DNA of 58,471 nucleotides from Proteus myxofaciens ATCC 19692. GTDB lineage: Bacteria; Pseudomonadota; Gammaproteobacteria; Enterobacterales; Enterobacteriaceae. The notes below the pieces were generated by a model. That model did not search any database and had not been told where the DNA came from. It saw nothing but the letters and a program-made list of their open reading frames with translations. The stretch is from the NCBI RefSeq assembly GCF_001654855.1, contig NZ_LXEN01000015.1:1-58471 (forward strand). The letters run 5' to 3'. How positions within the stretch are numbered: the first letter of the stretch is position 1; each line of letters starts with the position of its first letter. The translations under genes and the position numbers were made by a program. Below, one piece after another: positions 36,449 through 46,252 of the stretch.

Positions 36449-38485
36449 TTATCTTTGTGTTATCCACTGCTGATAGTGTTGCGTTAATTGAGGATTTTTT
36501 TTAGTCATTAATTGCGCACACTGTTGTCTTAGTGTTTTTAATAATACTTTCTTACTTGATAATGCAAATTGTTCTATACAATGTTGCTCTGATTTTCTAT
36601 CAATAAAAAAAGTCACTAACAATGGAAAATGCTGATATTCATCGAATAAGAATGCAGCCATACAAGAATACACAGTGAGTGCTTGACGATGTGCGAAGGC
36701 AAAACCTGCCATGAGTTGCCAGTTGTCTTCCTGAGTCAGAAGATCAGTAGGGAATATATCATCTAATAAATGGATCCCCGTTTGATAATAAATTTGTGGA
36801 TATTGATATTTAAATGCCATTAATGATGTTTTTAATAATGATTCACCTTTTTCAGTTAAAGGATATATCGCCATTGCGGTATAACACCCACTGCTCGCTT
36901 CCTTATGTATTCCTAATCTGACAAGATGAAAACCACATGCACGCCAAAACTGGGCTAATACTTTGGTATAACCAAAACTAACAGAAAGATAATCTATTTG
37001 TTTATGTAAACACTCATCAACTATAGTTTTAATTAATGATGCAGCCACTTTTTGGCGACGATATTGAGGTAAAACAGCAATGCGACTTATTCTTAAAGAT
37101 GCTAAACGCATAGCATCAGGTGTTAAACCATAAGAGACTAAGGATTGAGCAACCAAATTACCTCGTGGTCTGCGATTTCCTAGCCACACTTCTTGCGCTA
37201 ACTCCTGTGATAAATCACCCTCTTCAATACACCACACTGCACCAATCTGTTTTTGATTGATACATGCTGACCAAAAATGTTGTTTTTGACCATCAAATAT
37301 TCGCCGTAAATCAAGAGGTGTTGTGCGATAATGTGCGCTAGTTAAAAGTTGATAAAACGATTCGAGATGCTCTTTATTTTCTAGCCAATTTGCTAAATGA
37401 CGCGAAATTGTTATATTACCTTGTTGCTTATCATTATTGTCATTTAGCTCATCAAGCAATAACAACTTATTTAGCCAGCATTCTAGAGGATCGTTAATTG
37501 CAAACCGAATCGGTGTTTCTAGCTGAAAATGTTCTAATAAAGGCAATGAATCACCTAATTTTAGAATAAAGCCTCGCCCTGTTCCTTCATAACCTTGAAC
37601 TGTCGTTGTCATTAAAACACGAGGGAAATAAGTAGACAGTGCAATAAGTTGAGCAATAGGCAACATAGCCGCTTCATCGATTATTAGCCAATCAGAATGA
37701 ATATCATCTTGATAGCAAAGTGCTAATAGATTATCTGGTGAATAAAATGAAATCGTTTTATTTGTATGTGACGATAAAATATCAATACTGCTTTTTGTTG
37801 GTGCACATACAGTCACAGAGCCGGGCCATTGCTCAATAAGCATACCCGCTAATGCCGATTTGCCTCGTCCTCTTGGTGCAATAACACTATAAATCCCTGT
37901 CGTTGCTTTCAATAACGTTTTTAGTATTGTTTCCTGCTCTTTCGTTGGTAAACCTTGAGGCTGAAACCAAGGCTGAATTTGTTCTACTAATGTTGGCAAA
38001 ATTTTATTAGATGATATAGATTGAGGAGCTTGTAAAAAAATCACACGATTATTAGCTAAAGATATGTCTTTTAGCCATGACATAAAGTAAGGTGTTGGAA
38101 TTATTCCTTGGGCATCATTCCAACGCTGACTATCGTTATCAATATACTTATCCCACGCTTCAATATTAGGTAAACACAGAATAAGCCAACTACCTGCTTT
38201 AAGCGTACCTGTTAATATCGCTAAAGCTTGTGTATTAAAAGCATCATTAGCATCAAAAATACCATGAAGAAATTCGCGCCCTAAAAGCGAGGCGGCTTTT
38301 TCTGGCATGACAGCGTATTTTTGTTGTGAGCAATCAGAAAGTGTTATCCAATCGCCATGGCAGTTGTATATTATCTTTTCAATTTGTGTATTTTGCCATA
38401 ACCGATTGCCAGCAAGGATAATGAGCTGACGCTGGCCTAATGTTGCTAGTTTTTTTTGATAATACTGTAAGTGAGGCAATAACAC
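36449..38485 (-). CDS. tmcA: tRNA(Met) cytidine acetyltransferase
   Basis: The 678-residue enzyme acetylates the wobble cytidine (ac4C34) of elongator tRNA-Met using acetyl-CoA and ATP. An N-terminal DUF1726-like part is followed by an RNA-helicase-like module with the P-loop PRGRGKSALAGML and LIIDEAAMLP. A GNAT domain follows with LRISRIAVLPQYRRQKVAASL at about residues 455-475, then a C-terminal tail. Length is close to E. coli TmcA (671). It lies two bases behind the DUF441 gene, so both are probably co-transcribed. Confidence 0.95.
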   Translation of the reverse strand: MLLPHLQYYQKKLATLGQRQLIILAGNRLWQNTQIEKIIYNCHGDWITLSDCSQQKYAVMPEKAASLLGREFLHGIFDANDAFNTQALAILTGTLKAGSWLILCLPNIEAWDKYIDNDSQRWNDAQGIIPTPYFMSWLKDISLANNRVIFLQAPQSISSNKILPTLVEQIQPWFQPQGLPTKEQETILKTLLKATTGIYSVIAPRGRGKSALAGMLIEQWPGSVTVCAPTKSSIDILSSHTNKTISFYSPDNLLALCYQDDIHSDWLIIDEAAMLPIAQLIALSTYFPRVLMTTTVQGYEGTGRGFILKLGDSLPLLEHFQLETPIRFAINDPLECWLNKLLLLDELNDNNDKQQGNITISRHLANWLENKEHLESFYQLLTSAHYRTTPLDLRRIFDGQKQHFWSACINQKQIGAVWCIEEGDLSQELAQEVWLGNRRPRGNLVAQSLVSYGLTPDAMRLASLRISRIAVLPQYRRQKVAASLIKTIVDECLHKQIDYLSVSFGYTKVLAQFWRACGFHLVRLGIHKEASSGCYTAMAIYPLTEKGESLLKTSLMAFKYQYPQIYYQTGIHLLDDIFPTDLLTQEDNWQLMAGFAFAHRQALTVYSCMAAFLFDEYQHFPLLVTFFIDRKSEQHCIEQFALSSKKVLLKTLRQQCAQLMTKKNPQLTQHYQQWITQR

Positions 38486-38487
38486 AG

Positions 38488-38940
38488 CTAAGATTTACCA
38501 ATAAGTAATGAAAGTATACCAGCTGCAATTAAAGGACCAACAGGCACACCTCTGAATAGAGCAACGCCTAACACTGTTCCAACAAGTAATCCAGCGACTG
38601 TTGAAGGCTGGTTATTCATAAGAGAAACGCCTCTTGCACCTAACCAAGAGACCGCAACACCTATTAAAATAGCTAATAATGATTTCCAATTAAGGAAAGA
38701 TTGTAAGACTTCTTGTGCTGAAATACGGCCTGTAGCGATGGGTGTCATAACACCAATGGTTAGGATTAAGATCCCAATGGTCATACCATATTTTTCAACC
38801 ACTGGAAAATATTGATTTAACGGGGTTATTTTGATCACTAGCAACGCTATCATTGCTAATGTCACCGTCATGTTATGACTAATAATGCCAAGACCTGCAA
38901 GGACAAGCAGAATTAGTAATGAGGGATCAACATTACTCAT
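38488..38940 (-). CDS. yeaL: DUF441 (YeaL-type) membrane protein
   Basis: The 150-residue protein has four hydrophobic segments and the conserved tail [15 protein letters not shown]. The core [39 protein letters not shown] is typical of DUF441, as in E. coli YeaL. Function is unknown. It ends two bases before tmcA on the same strand, a different neighbourhood from yeaL in E. coli. Confidence 0.88.
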   Translation of the reverse strand: MSNVDPSLLILLVLAGLGIISHNMTVTLAMIALLVIKITPLNQYFPVVEKYGMTIGILILTIGVMTPIATGRISAQEVLQSFLNWKSLLAILIGVAVSWLGARGVSLMNNQPSTVAGLLVGTVLGVALFRGVPVGPLIAAGILSLLIGKS

Positions 38941-39420
38941 TTATATCATTATTCCTAAATCTATCTCTATTTTAGAGAGCCTAATGAAAAACATATTCAC
39001 ATTAAATATCAATGAATTACAAATTACAAGAGTTACTTTTATTTCTCTGTATAAGCTAAAATATGACAAATCATAATCAATAGATCTAATTATTTCTCAA
39101 TAGAGAGAAATACTAAATAATTGTTATTTTGTAACACAATTTCATCATGTTATTTATTTAGTTTAATATCAACAAGTTAAGCTATAAATCCACTTTACAT
39201 ACTTGCTAATTTAGCATAGAGACAAGTCAATTAGTTTATTACTATAATAAAAAAATTAAATATATATTTCAATTTAGTTACATTTAGTAATATATTGAAG
39301 TTAATCAAATAAAAATCATCTATCTTTGAAAAATAGTTCTCATAATGACATCATTTTAAGCATAAGAGTTATCTAAATTTAACTTGAGGAAAATATTTTA
39401 TATTCAATTAGGAGATAACC
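38941..39420. other. AT-rich intergenic region
   Basis: This 480-bp gap lies between two divergent genes. I see promoters' usual A/T runs, no open frame with a ribosome binding site and no hairpin of note. Confidence 0.4.
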
Positions 39421-39678
39421 ATGGTTACCTATTTCCTTAACACTCCCGATATTGATTCTATCGGTTATGATGAACAATCTAAAATATTAGAGATTGGCTA
39501 CCGTATAGACGGAACTCATCAGTATAAAGAAGTACCTTTTATTATTTACCAACGATTAACCGTTGCTAAAAACAAGCAACATTATATTAAACGACATATT
39601 GATAATATCTATTCAAAATCAATCAAGTCCGCTGAACCTGATCATTTTTATTCAAAAGATAGTATTATGTGGGGCTAA
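39421..39678 (+). CDS. KTSC-domain-like small protein
   Basis: The 85-residue protein has the KTSC-like run SIGYDEQSKILEIGYRIDG, then YKEVPFIIYQRLTVAKNKQHYIKRHI. The pattern of a short beta meander, V-P, then a helix fits that family. The name-giving KTSC residues are not all present. AGGAGATAACC precedes the ATG. It is a single-gene unit; function is unknown. Confidence 0.65.
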   Translation: MVTYFLNTPDIDSIGYDEQSKILEIGYRIDGTHQYKEVPFIIYQRLTVAKNKQHYIKRHIDNIYSKSIKSAEPDHFYSKDSIMWG

Positions 39679-39685
39679 ACATGCC

Positions 39686-39710
39686 AAAAGATCGCACTAG
39701 GCGATCTTTT
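39686..39710. terminator. Bidirectional terminator
   Basis: AAAAGATCGC and GCGATCTTTT pair perfectly around a five-base loop between the convergent KTSC-like and ypfJ genes. Confidence 0.8.
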
Positions 39711-39733
39711 ATCATTTTGATGAAAATAGATAA

Positions 39734-40618
39734 TTAATTGAGTGATGATGAAGAGAAAGTATCACAAGATTTAATGCTATCGCTGTTATAACCACGCATA
39801 AACCATGTTTTACGTTGCTCAGCAGTGCCATGAGTAAAGCTATCAGGCACTGCATAGCCTTGTTGTTGGCGTTGAAGACGATCATCACCAATAGCTTGTG
39901 CTGTATTAATTGCTGTTAATAAATCAGCTTCATTAATGCGTCCTTCACCCGCCATAAATCGCCCCCACATACCAGCAAAGCAATCAGCTTGTAGCTCTAA
40001 TCGAACTGATAACTGGTTAGCTTCCGCTTTTGAGCGCGCCATTTGCTGCTTTTCACGCATTTGAGTACTAATACCCAGTAAATTTTGTACATGGTGACCG
40101 ACTTCATGAGAAATCACGTAACCTTGAGCAAATTCACCCCCACCACCTAGGCTATTTTTCATTTCATTATAAAAAGAGAGATCGAGATAAATTTTATTAT
40201 CAGCTGGACAATAAAAAGGCCCCATAATTTTATTGCCTGTACCACATTGCGTTGAAGTACTTCCTGTATACAGTACTAAACGAGGATCACGATATTTCTC
40301 TCCTGCTTGCGCAAATACTGTTTTCCAAAAGTCTTCCGTACTTGCGAGGACTACACTACTAAAATCAGCGGCTTCATTATAGAGCTCTGTTTGTTGTTGT
40401 GTCGCAGGTGATGCTTGCTGAGATTCACCCGTAAGCGAGTTAAAATCAAACCCCATAAAGCTAGCAATCACTAAGATAATAATAATGACAAAACCATATT
40501 TTGTGCGAAGTAAAAGTGAAATAAGTCCTAAAGGTAGATTACCGCCACCTGATGATGACGAAGGTTGTCCTCTTCTGTCTTCAACGTTGTCACTTCTTCT
40601 GCGATCATTCCAACGCAT
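39734..40618 (-). CDS. ypfJ: YpfJ neutral zinc metallopeptidase
   Basis: The 294-residue protein has a cytoplasmic Arg/Asp-rich start (MRWNDRRRSDNVEDRRG) and one membrane helix near residue 45 (FVIIIILVIASFMGF). The peptidase domain has ISHEVGHHVQ (HExxH), then LQADCFAGMWG with the third ligand. I start at ATG 40618, which has GGGGAATATC before it. Substrate is unknown. Gene order next to purC follows E. coli. Confidence 0.9.
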   Translation of the reverse strand: MRWNDRRRSDNVEDRRGQPSSSSGGGNLPLGLISLLLRTKYGFVIIIILVIASFMGFDFNSLTGESQQASPATQQQTELYNEAADFSSVVLASTEDFWKTVFAQAGEKYRDPRLVLYTGSTSTQCGTGNKIMGPFYCPADNKIYLDLSFYNEMKNSLGGGGEFAQGYVISHEVGHHVQNLLGISTQMREKQQMARSKAEANQLSVRLELQADCFAGMWGRFMAGEGRINEADLLTAINTAQAIGDDRLQRQQQGYAVPDSFTHGTAEQRKTWFMRGYNSDSIKSCDTFSSSSLN

Positions 40619-40780
40619 GATATTCCCCATTTCGTCACTTGCAATTTTAAAATTGGCTATTGTTAATTATATGATTTGAATTTAGATAATAGCAAAAATA
40701 TAACTATCTCTATCAGCTATTTTTTGAGAATAAAATAATAGCAATCTTTATTAAGAGAGATAGTGGAAAAAGATGAAAAA

Positions 40781-40809
40781 AAAAGACCAGCAAAAATGCT
40801 GATCTTTTT
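40781..40809 (-). terminator. Terminator of purC
   Basis: AAGACCAGCA and TGCTGATCTT pair with one mismatch around AAAA. On the minus strand a long T-run follows. Confidence 0.75.
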
Positions 40810-40840
40810 ATCTATTTAGTCAACGTAATCGATTGCTTTT

Positions 40841-41554
40841 TTAGTCCAAACAAACGCCAATTCGGCGTGCAACTTCTTCATAAGCTTCAATTAATCCACC
40901 TAAGCTTTGACGAAAGCGATCTTTATCCATTTTATCCAACGTGCTTTTGTCCCATAAGCGACTACCATCAGGAGAGAACTCATCACCTAATACAACTTCG
41001 CCATGGAAAAGGCCAAATTCAAGTTTAAAGTCGACCAAAATAAGTCCTGCTTTATCAAAAAGTTCACTGAGGACATCGTTTGCTTTATAGCTCAATAATT
41101 TCATTTGTGCGAGATGTTCTTTAGATACCCAGCCAAAGGTTTCGCAATAAGACTCATTCACCATAGGATCATGGCGAGCATCATCTTTTAGAAAAAGATC
41201 AAAAATAGGTGGGTTAAGAATTGTTCCTTCTTCAATACCTAAACGCTTAACTAAAGAGCCAGCAGCACGGTTACGAATAACGCATTCAACAGGAACCATA
41301 TCTAATTTTTTTACCAGTACTTCATTATCAGAGAGCAAACGTTCCATCTGCGTTGGGATACCCGCTTCTTCCAATTTTTTCATAATAAAATGATTAAATT
41401 TATTATTTACCATTCCTTTACGATCAAATTGCTCAATACGTTGGCCATCTAATGCTGATGTATCATTTCTGAATTCAAGAATAAGGAAATCAGAAGATTC
41501 AGTGGCATAGACCGTTTTGGCTTTCCCACGATACAACTCAGCTTTTTTTTGCAT
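40841..41554 (-). CDS. purC: SAICAR synthase (phosphoribosylaminoimidazole-succinocarboxamide synthase)
   Basis: The 237-residue enzyme joins aspartate to CAIR in purine synthesis. YRGKAKTVY, the [11 protein letters not shown] loop, [22 protein letters not shown] and [14 protein letters not shown] are all present. I start at ATG 41554: GGAGTGTGTCAG precedes it and the length then equals E. coli PurC (237). The longer frame from 41602 is not needed. In E. coli bamC and dapA follow directly upstream; here a PAP2 gene lies between them. Confidence 0.96.
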   Translation of the reverse strand: MQKKAELYRGKAKTVYATESSDFLILEFRNDTSALDGQRIEQFDRKGMVNNKFNHFIMKKLEEAGIPTQMERLLSDNEVLVKKLDMVPVECVIRNRAAGSLVKRLGIEEGTILNPPIFDLFLKDDARHDPMVNESYCETFGWVSKEHLAQMKLLSYKANDVLSELFDKAGLILVDFKLEFGLFHGEVVLGDEFSPDGSRLWDKSTLDKMDKDRFRQSLGGLIEAYEEVARRIGVCLD

Positions 41555-42047
41555 CTGACACACTCCAAAAATGTGATAGGTTTGACAATAATTGCTTTGC
41601 ATACTCTACTCTAGATTATACAAAAAAGCTTTTAAAACGTAGCTATAAGCTTGAAAAAATCATCGAAATACAATAGAGAGTGACACACAACGGATATTAT
41701 TTTCAACGCTAAATAAAAAGAAAATAGTCAAAAATTGTAATTCAAATACATGATAAATAAAACTCGGATAATAAGTCTGTATCCATATCATGTGTAGATT
41801 ACATTAGGAGAAAAAAATATATAAAGGAAATAAGCTATAATAAAAACAATTAAGATTACGTTTGTGATGAGTTATTAAAAAAATATATTTTCATCTAATA
41901 TCTTATTTACTTTTCATTCGTTTTTATTATTACCATTAATAGACATAAATCTTATAGAATGAAAATGCCAAATCACACGCTTAATACTAAGTATATATTT
42001 GGCTATTTATTCATATTTTGACATTATTTGTTAATTAGTGACATCGA
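41555..42047. other. AT-rich intergenic region between purC and the PAP2 gene
   Basis: About 490 bp hold the purC promoter and the 3' flank of the PAP2 gene. I find no good PurR match, no gene and no strong hairpin. Confidence 0.4.
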
Positions 42048-42638
42048 TTAAATAATAAAGCAATAGATTTCATAAGCGAACCAACCTAATAATGCACCAG
42101 CAGGTAAATCAATTAAATAGTGTTGCTTAGTAAACATGCATGATAAGGCAATCAATAAAGGGAATAAGAATACCAAAGGTCCTAATGTTGCATAAGCAAG
42201 GCATGCCGTTAAAGTCGCGACAGACACGTGCATACTAGGAAAACAGTTCGATGAATCATCAAAGTGTTGAACAAACTTGAGGAATTTTTCTGAGACTTTT
42301 TTTCCTGAATTCATTGTGCGCCAATGAGCTGGCGTGGCGACAGGGAATACGACAAAGAAAAACATTTGCATGACAAGTAAAATAATATAGCTAAAGACAA
42401 TCATAATAAATTGTCGTGAGTCTTGAATGATCCAGTTGAGATATAAAATTGCAGGATAATATAAAAAGCTATAGATCCATGACCACCAAGGCCAGAAAGG
42501 TATTTTCTCATCAAGTGGAGAATTGATTATCTTGGCTTCTTTTAATGTATATCGTTGAGTAAAAAAATAAAATTGATAAACACCTACAATAAGTATTCCA
42601 CTTAGAATTAAGTGAATAATCATATCTCCCATACTCAT
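42048..42638 (-). CDS. PAP2-superfamily membrane phosphatase/phosphotransferase
   Basis: The 196-residue membrane protein has five to six helices. The PAP2 catalytic blocks are late in the chain: SSNCFPSMHVSVAT (His of the second motif) and KQHYLIDLPAGALLGW (nucleophile His and Asp of the third). The short block order recalls the inositolphosphotransferase-like subgroup. Such enzymes dephosphorylate lipid phosphates or transfer lipid headgroups at the membrane. GAAGGAGCATTT precedes the ATG. It is inserted between purC and bamC, which are neighbours in E. coli. Confidence 0.85.
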   Translation of the reverse strand: MSMGDMIIHLILSGILIVGVYQFYFFTQRYTLKEAKIINSPLDEKIPFWPWWSWIYSFLYYPAILYLNWIIQDSRQFIMIVFSYIILLVMQMFFFVVFPVATPAHWRTMNSGKKVSEKFLKFVQHFDDSSNCFPSMHVSVATLTACLAYATLGPLVFLFPLLIALSCMFTKQHYLIDLPAGALLGWFAYEIYCFII

Positions 42639-42887
42639 AAATGCTCCTTCAAATTATCAGATAATACTTCTCTATATTCCTAACAATATTTTTCAACGCC
42701 ATATTTGCACAATTTTAAAAACATTTCATTAATATTTTTAATGTTGTTAAAAAATAAGAGAATAGTTACCATTATATGAGTAAATATATATATGTAATAG
42801 AAATCTTATTTTTAATAAATAAAAAACCTACTCATTACATTAGTTATTAATGACTATTTTCCATATTTAAATAAATGAATAAAAACA

Positions 42888-42919
42888 AAAAAACCGTGCA
42901 ATAAATTACACGGTTTTTT
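42888..42919 (-). terminator. Terminator of dapA-bamC
   Basis: AAAAAACCGTG and CACGGTTTTTT form a stem with a ten-base loop and T-runs on both strands, about 20 bases after the bamC stop. Confidence 0.8.
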
Positions 42920-42936
42920 TAATAATGATGTAAGCT

Positions 42937-43983
42937 TTATTTTATTGGCTTACTGAAGGCTGCTTTCATCGCTGCAACCATTTGATCATTTTGTGATTGA
43001 GTTAGTGGTTTACCTTTGTCACTGATAAACTGTAGAGAACTACGGTTATTTAAATCACCCACTTGTAATTTATAATCACCTTCTTCGACAGTTGGTCTAT
43101 CAACGCCCAATGAACTCCAATTTGCACTACTCATTCCTTTGTAGGTTACTTCTATTGATCCTTTAGAACGAGTACGGTCACCCATTTTCATACCGATACT
43201 TTCAAGTGCAATCGGCAACCTATCCCATACTACATCAAATGGCGCACGTGCAATAATAACAGGAAGACCTGTGCTATCACTGCCACTTTGTACGTCAATA
43301 ATACCTTGTAGATTACTTGTCGCCGTATTTTCACTTAAATTACGCATACGGTTTAAGCCATCTACAATTTCATTAAGTAATAATGTGTTGTAGCGTGAGA
43401 TTTCAGCAGGATCTGTCACATCAGAATCACCTTGGCGCAAACCTTCATTAGTGATTACTAAAGTAATGACATTACCAGATTGTACTATCGCTAGGCGTTG
43501 ACGCGTTTGGAAAGGTACGTTTTCATCCGCACGACTCCACGTTACCCAATCAGTGACAATTTCTTTTTGTACTGCATCACCTTTCGCAATAGGCACGCCT
43601 TTTTCTGTTAATACAGCAGTGACTTGCTCATAAAGCGTAGTGTTTTCAGGTGAGTTTGGTAATAATAATTTGCTGTTGTCGGCATTATTTTCACTACGTG
43701 AGCCACTTAGCAGTGATAATGCTTGAGTTGGTGGACGAATATCCAATGCAAGACCAACAGGCTCATTCTTTTTAGGGGTTGGAATGTCATATTCCCCATT
43801 TTGTAAAGGCAACACCATACCTGCTGGAACAGTTAAATTCTTCAGCCCTGCTGTCTCTAAGTAAGATTCATCACCGCTGACCTGACGTTTATACCGCTGA
43901 TCGCTTGAACAGGCTGCCAGTAGAACCACCAGCGACAGACCCGCGATTTTCATAACCTTTGATTTTTGCAATAGTGTTGCCAT
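42937..43983 (-). CDS. bamC: Outer-membrane protein assembly factor BamC
   Basis: The 348-residue lipoprotein of the BAM complex has a signal peptide ending in LLAACSS. An unstructured N-terminal segment binds BamD in E. coli (YLETAGLKNLTVPAGMVLP region). Two helix-grip domains follow, the second with LQFISDKGKPLTQSQNDQM. Length is close to E. coli BamC (344). It is 16 bases downstream of dapA, an operon shared with E. coli. Confidence 0.95.
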   Translation of the reverse strand: MATLLQKSKVMKIAGLSLVVLLAACSSDQRYKRQVSGDESYLETAGLKNLTVPAGMVLPLQNGEYDIPTPKKNEPVGLALDIRPPTQALSLLSGSRSENNADNSKLLLPNSPENTTLYEQVTAVLTEKGVPIAKGDAVQKEIVTDWVTWSRADENVPFQTRQRLAIVQSGNVITLVITNEGLRQGDSDVTDPAEISRYNTLLLNEIVDGLNRMRNLSENTATSNLQGIIDVQSGSDSTGLPVIIARAPFDVVWDRLPIALESIGMKMGDRTRSKGSIEVTYKGMSSANWSSLGVDRPTVEEGDYKLQVGDLNNRSSLQFISDKGKPLTQSQNDQMVAAMKAAFSKPIK

Positions 43984-43999
43984 TAAAATTCCCTAAATT

Positions 44000-44899
44000 T
44001 TACAGTATTCCCGCTGTTAACAGCGCTTTCTCAACAAGTTGCTGACCCGATGCTGTCAACGGTGTCATCGGTAAGCGTAATGTGGCATCTTTAATCAACC
44101 CAATACGCTGACACGCCCATTTAGCAGGGATTGGATTAGGTTCAACAAATAACTGATGATGTAAATCCATCAGACGTCGATTAAGTTGACGTGCTTTTGC
44201 AAACTCGCCCGCTTTGGCTAATTGACATAATTCTACCATTTCTGCTGCGACAACGTTAGCGGTAACAGAAATAACACCATGACCACCAAGTTGCATAAAA
44301 TCTAATGATGAAGCGTCATCACCACTTAGTAAGATAAAATTATCGTCATTAACCAGCTCTTGGATTTGACTAACACGACTTAAGTTCCCTGTTGCCTCTT
44401 TAATTGCCACAATATTATCCAACTTGGCTAAACGTGCAACTGTTACTGGTAATAAATCACACCCTGTACGGCCAGGTACATTATAGAGGATTTGTGGCAA
44501 AGCGGTATTTTCAGAAATCGCCTTAAAGTGCTGATAGAGACCTTCTTGTGAGGGTTTATTATAGTAAGGCGTTACAGTAAGACAACCCGCAATTCCCCTA
44601 TTTTCAAATTGTTGTGTAAACCAAATAGCTTCAGACGTTGCATTTGCCCCGGTACCAGCAATAACGGGAATTCGTCCATCTGCCATATCTAATGTCATTA
44701 AAACAGTATCAACATGTTCGTCATGGCTTAACGTTGCTGATTCGCCTGTTGTGCCTACTGAAACAATCGCAGCAGTGCCTGCATTCACATGATAGTCGAC
44801 TAATTTTTGTAAACTACCCCGGTCAACGGTACCTTTTTCATCCATTGGCGTAACCAATGCCACCATACTACCTGTAAAATCAAAATTGTTACTTACCAT
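44000..44899 (-). CDS. dapA: 4-Hydroxy-tetrahydrodipicolinate synthase
   Basis: The 299-residue TIM-barrel aldolase condenses pyruvate with aspartate semialdehyde, the first committed lysine/diaminopimelate step. [31 protein letters not shown] with the catalytic Tyr in [10 protein letters not shown], and the Schiff-base Lys in VAIKEATGN are visible. GGAGCAATGAATT precedes the ATG at 44899; the start is about seven residues longer than E. coli. It is divergent from gcvR and in an operon with bamC. Confidence 0.96.
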   Translation of the reverse strand: MVSNNFDFTGSMVALVTPMDEKGTVDRGSLQKLVDYHVNAGTAAIVSVGTTGESATLSHDEHVDTVLMTLDMADGRIPVIAGTGANATSEAIWFTQQFENRGIAGCLTVTPYYNKPSQEGLYQHFKAISENTALPQILYNVPGRTGCDLLPVTVARLAKLDNIVAIKEATGNLSRVSQIQELVNDDNFILLSGDDASSLDFMQLGGHGVISVTANVVAAEMVELCQLAKAGEFAKARQLNRRLMDLHHQLFVEPNPIPAKWACQRIGLIKDATLRLPMTPLTASGQQLVEKALLTAGIL

Positions 44900-45117
44900 A
44901 ATTCATTGCTCCGAGATAGATTTATACTTAATGGTACCGATTCATTGCTCTATTGAAAACTAGTTAACTCTAGGTTTCTAATGAAATTTGCTAATATTCT
45001 TTGATGTGAATTAAAGAGATATAATAATTAAAGATAATCAGTAAGGTTCTTGGCAGATACACAATTTTGTGGTTTCCTGTTAAGAATAAACTGAAAAGAA
45101 TAAGAAGGAACCTCATT

Positions 45118-45675
45118 TTGCCCATACCTGATAAACATTTTCTCGTGCTAACTGCATTAGGTGCTGATCGTACTGGTATTGTCGATACTATTACTCAATT
45201 AGTGAGCCAATGTGGATGTAATATCGAGGACAGCCGACTTGCTATGTTCGGTAAAGAGTTTACGTTTATCATGCTGCTGTCTGGTGGTTGGAATGCAATT
45301 GCTCAATTAGAAGCCTTGCTTCCAATCAAAAGTGCGGAACTTGATTTATTAACTGTCATGAAAAGAACCTCACAGGGTACACCGGTTAACTATCCTTCAA
45401 CTATCACTGCGAAAGTGGATGTTGAAGATGCACCAGGCCTTGTTGAGCGCTTTACTAATCTCTTTAGTCAACATAACTTTAATCTCGCAGAGTTAGTCTC
45501 AAAAACACACCTGTCAAATGATGGTAATCCTGCTCGTTTAGAGATACAAATAACGGCTCATAACCCATTAGATGATAATGGACTTGTTATTAATGAGAAG
45601 TTCAATGAATTATGTACAGAGCTTAATGCTCAAGGCACAATAAGTATCGTTAATAGTCTGATGATGAAACAGTAA
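45118..45675 (+). CDS. gcvR: Glycine cleavage system transcriptional repressor GcvR
   Basis: The 185-residue protein has two ACT domains: HFLVLTALGADRTGIVDTI at the start and ITAKVDVEDAPGLVERFTNLF in the middle. NIEDSRLAMFGKEFTFIMLLSG matches E. coli GcvR closely. It has no DNA-binding motif and works by binding GcvA when glycine is scarce. I assign a TTG start at 45118 because AAGGAACCTCATT precedes it and the length then fits the family (190 in E. coli). A longer frame from 45067 has no ribosome binding site. It is followed by bcp. Confidence 0.92.
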   Translation: MPIPDKHFLVLTALGADRTGIVDTITQLVSQCGCNIEDSRLAMFGKEFTFIMLLSGGWNAIAQLEALLPIKSAELDLLTVMKRTSQGTPVNYPSTITAKVDVEDAPGLVERFTNLFSQHNFNLAELVSKTHLSNDGNPARLEIQITAHNPLDDNGLVINEKFNELCTELNAQGTISIVNSLMMKQ

Positions 45676-45691
45676 AAATGGAGAATATATA

Positions 45692-46162
45692 ATGACCCCA
45701 TTAAAAGCCGGTGAAAAGGCACCTCAATTTAGTCTGCCCGATCAAGATGGAGAAATAATCAATCTATCTGATTTCGCTGGCCAACGTGTGCTCGTTTATT
45801 TCTATCCGAAAGCAATGACACCAGGCTGTACTACACAAGCTTGTGGGCTACGTGATGAAATGGATACACTGAAAAAACAAAAAGTGGAAGTTTTAGGTAT
45901 TAGCACAGATAAATCAGAGAAACTACTTCGTTTTGCTGAGAAAGAAATGCTTAATTTCACCTTACTTTCAGATGAAGATCACAAAGTTGCCGAACAATTT
46001 GGCATTTGGGGTGAAAAACAATTTATGGGTAAAACTTACGATGGTATTCATCGTACGTCATTCCTTATCGATAAAAATGGTGTTGTTGAGCATGTTTTTG
46101 ATAATTTCAAAACCAGTAATCACCATCAAATCGTACTTGATTATCTAACAGCGCATCAATAA
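45692..46162 (+). CDS. bcp: Thioredoxin-dependent thiol peroxidase Bcp
   Basis: The 156-residue peroxiredoxin of the PrxQ/Bcp class reduces hydrogen peroxide and organic peroxides in the cytoplasm. The peroxidatic Cys46 and resolving Cys51 lie in MTPGCTTQACGLRD. LLSDEDHKVAEQFGIWGEK and RTSFLIDKNG complete the fold. GGAGAATATATA precedes the ATG. It follows gcvR by 16 bases as in E. coli, so co-transcription is likely. Confidence 0.95.
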   Translation: MTPLKAGEKAPQFSLPDQDGEIINLSDFAGQRVLVYFYPKAMTPGCTTQACGLRDEMDTLKKQKVEVLGISTDKSEKLLRFAEKEMLNFTLLSDEDHKVAEQFGIWGEKQFMGKTYDGIHRTSFLIDKNGVVEHVFDNFKTSNHHQIVLDYLTAHQ

Positions 46163-46186
46163 TAGATTGCCTATAGATAGATACGC

Positions 46187-46213
46187 AAACAGACAGTTTA
46201 ACTGTCTGTTTTT
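46187..46213. terminator. Bidirectional terminator between bcp and perM
   Basis: AAACAGACAGT and ACTGTCTGTTT pair perfectly around a three-base loop, with a T-run after it on the plus strand. Confidence 0.8.
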
Positions 46214-46252
46214 GTTTATCTTGCAGTTTCTATATTATGTATTGTGTTGTCT

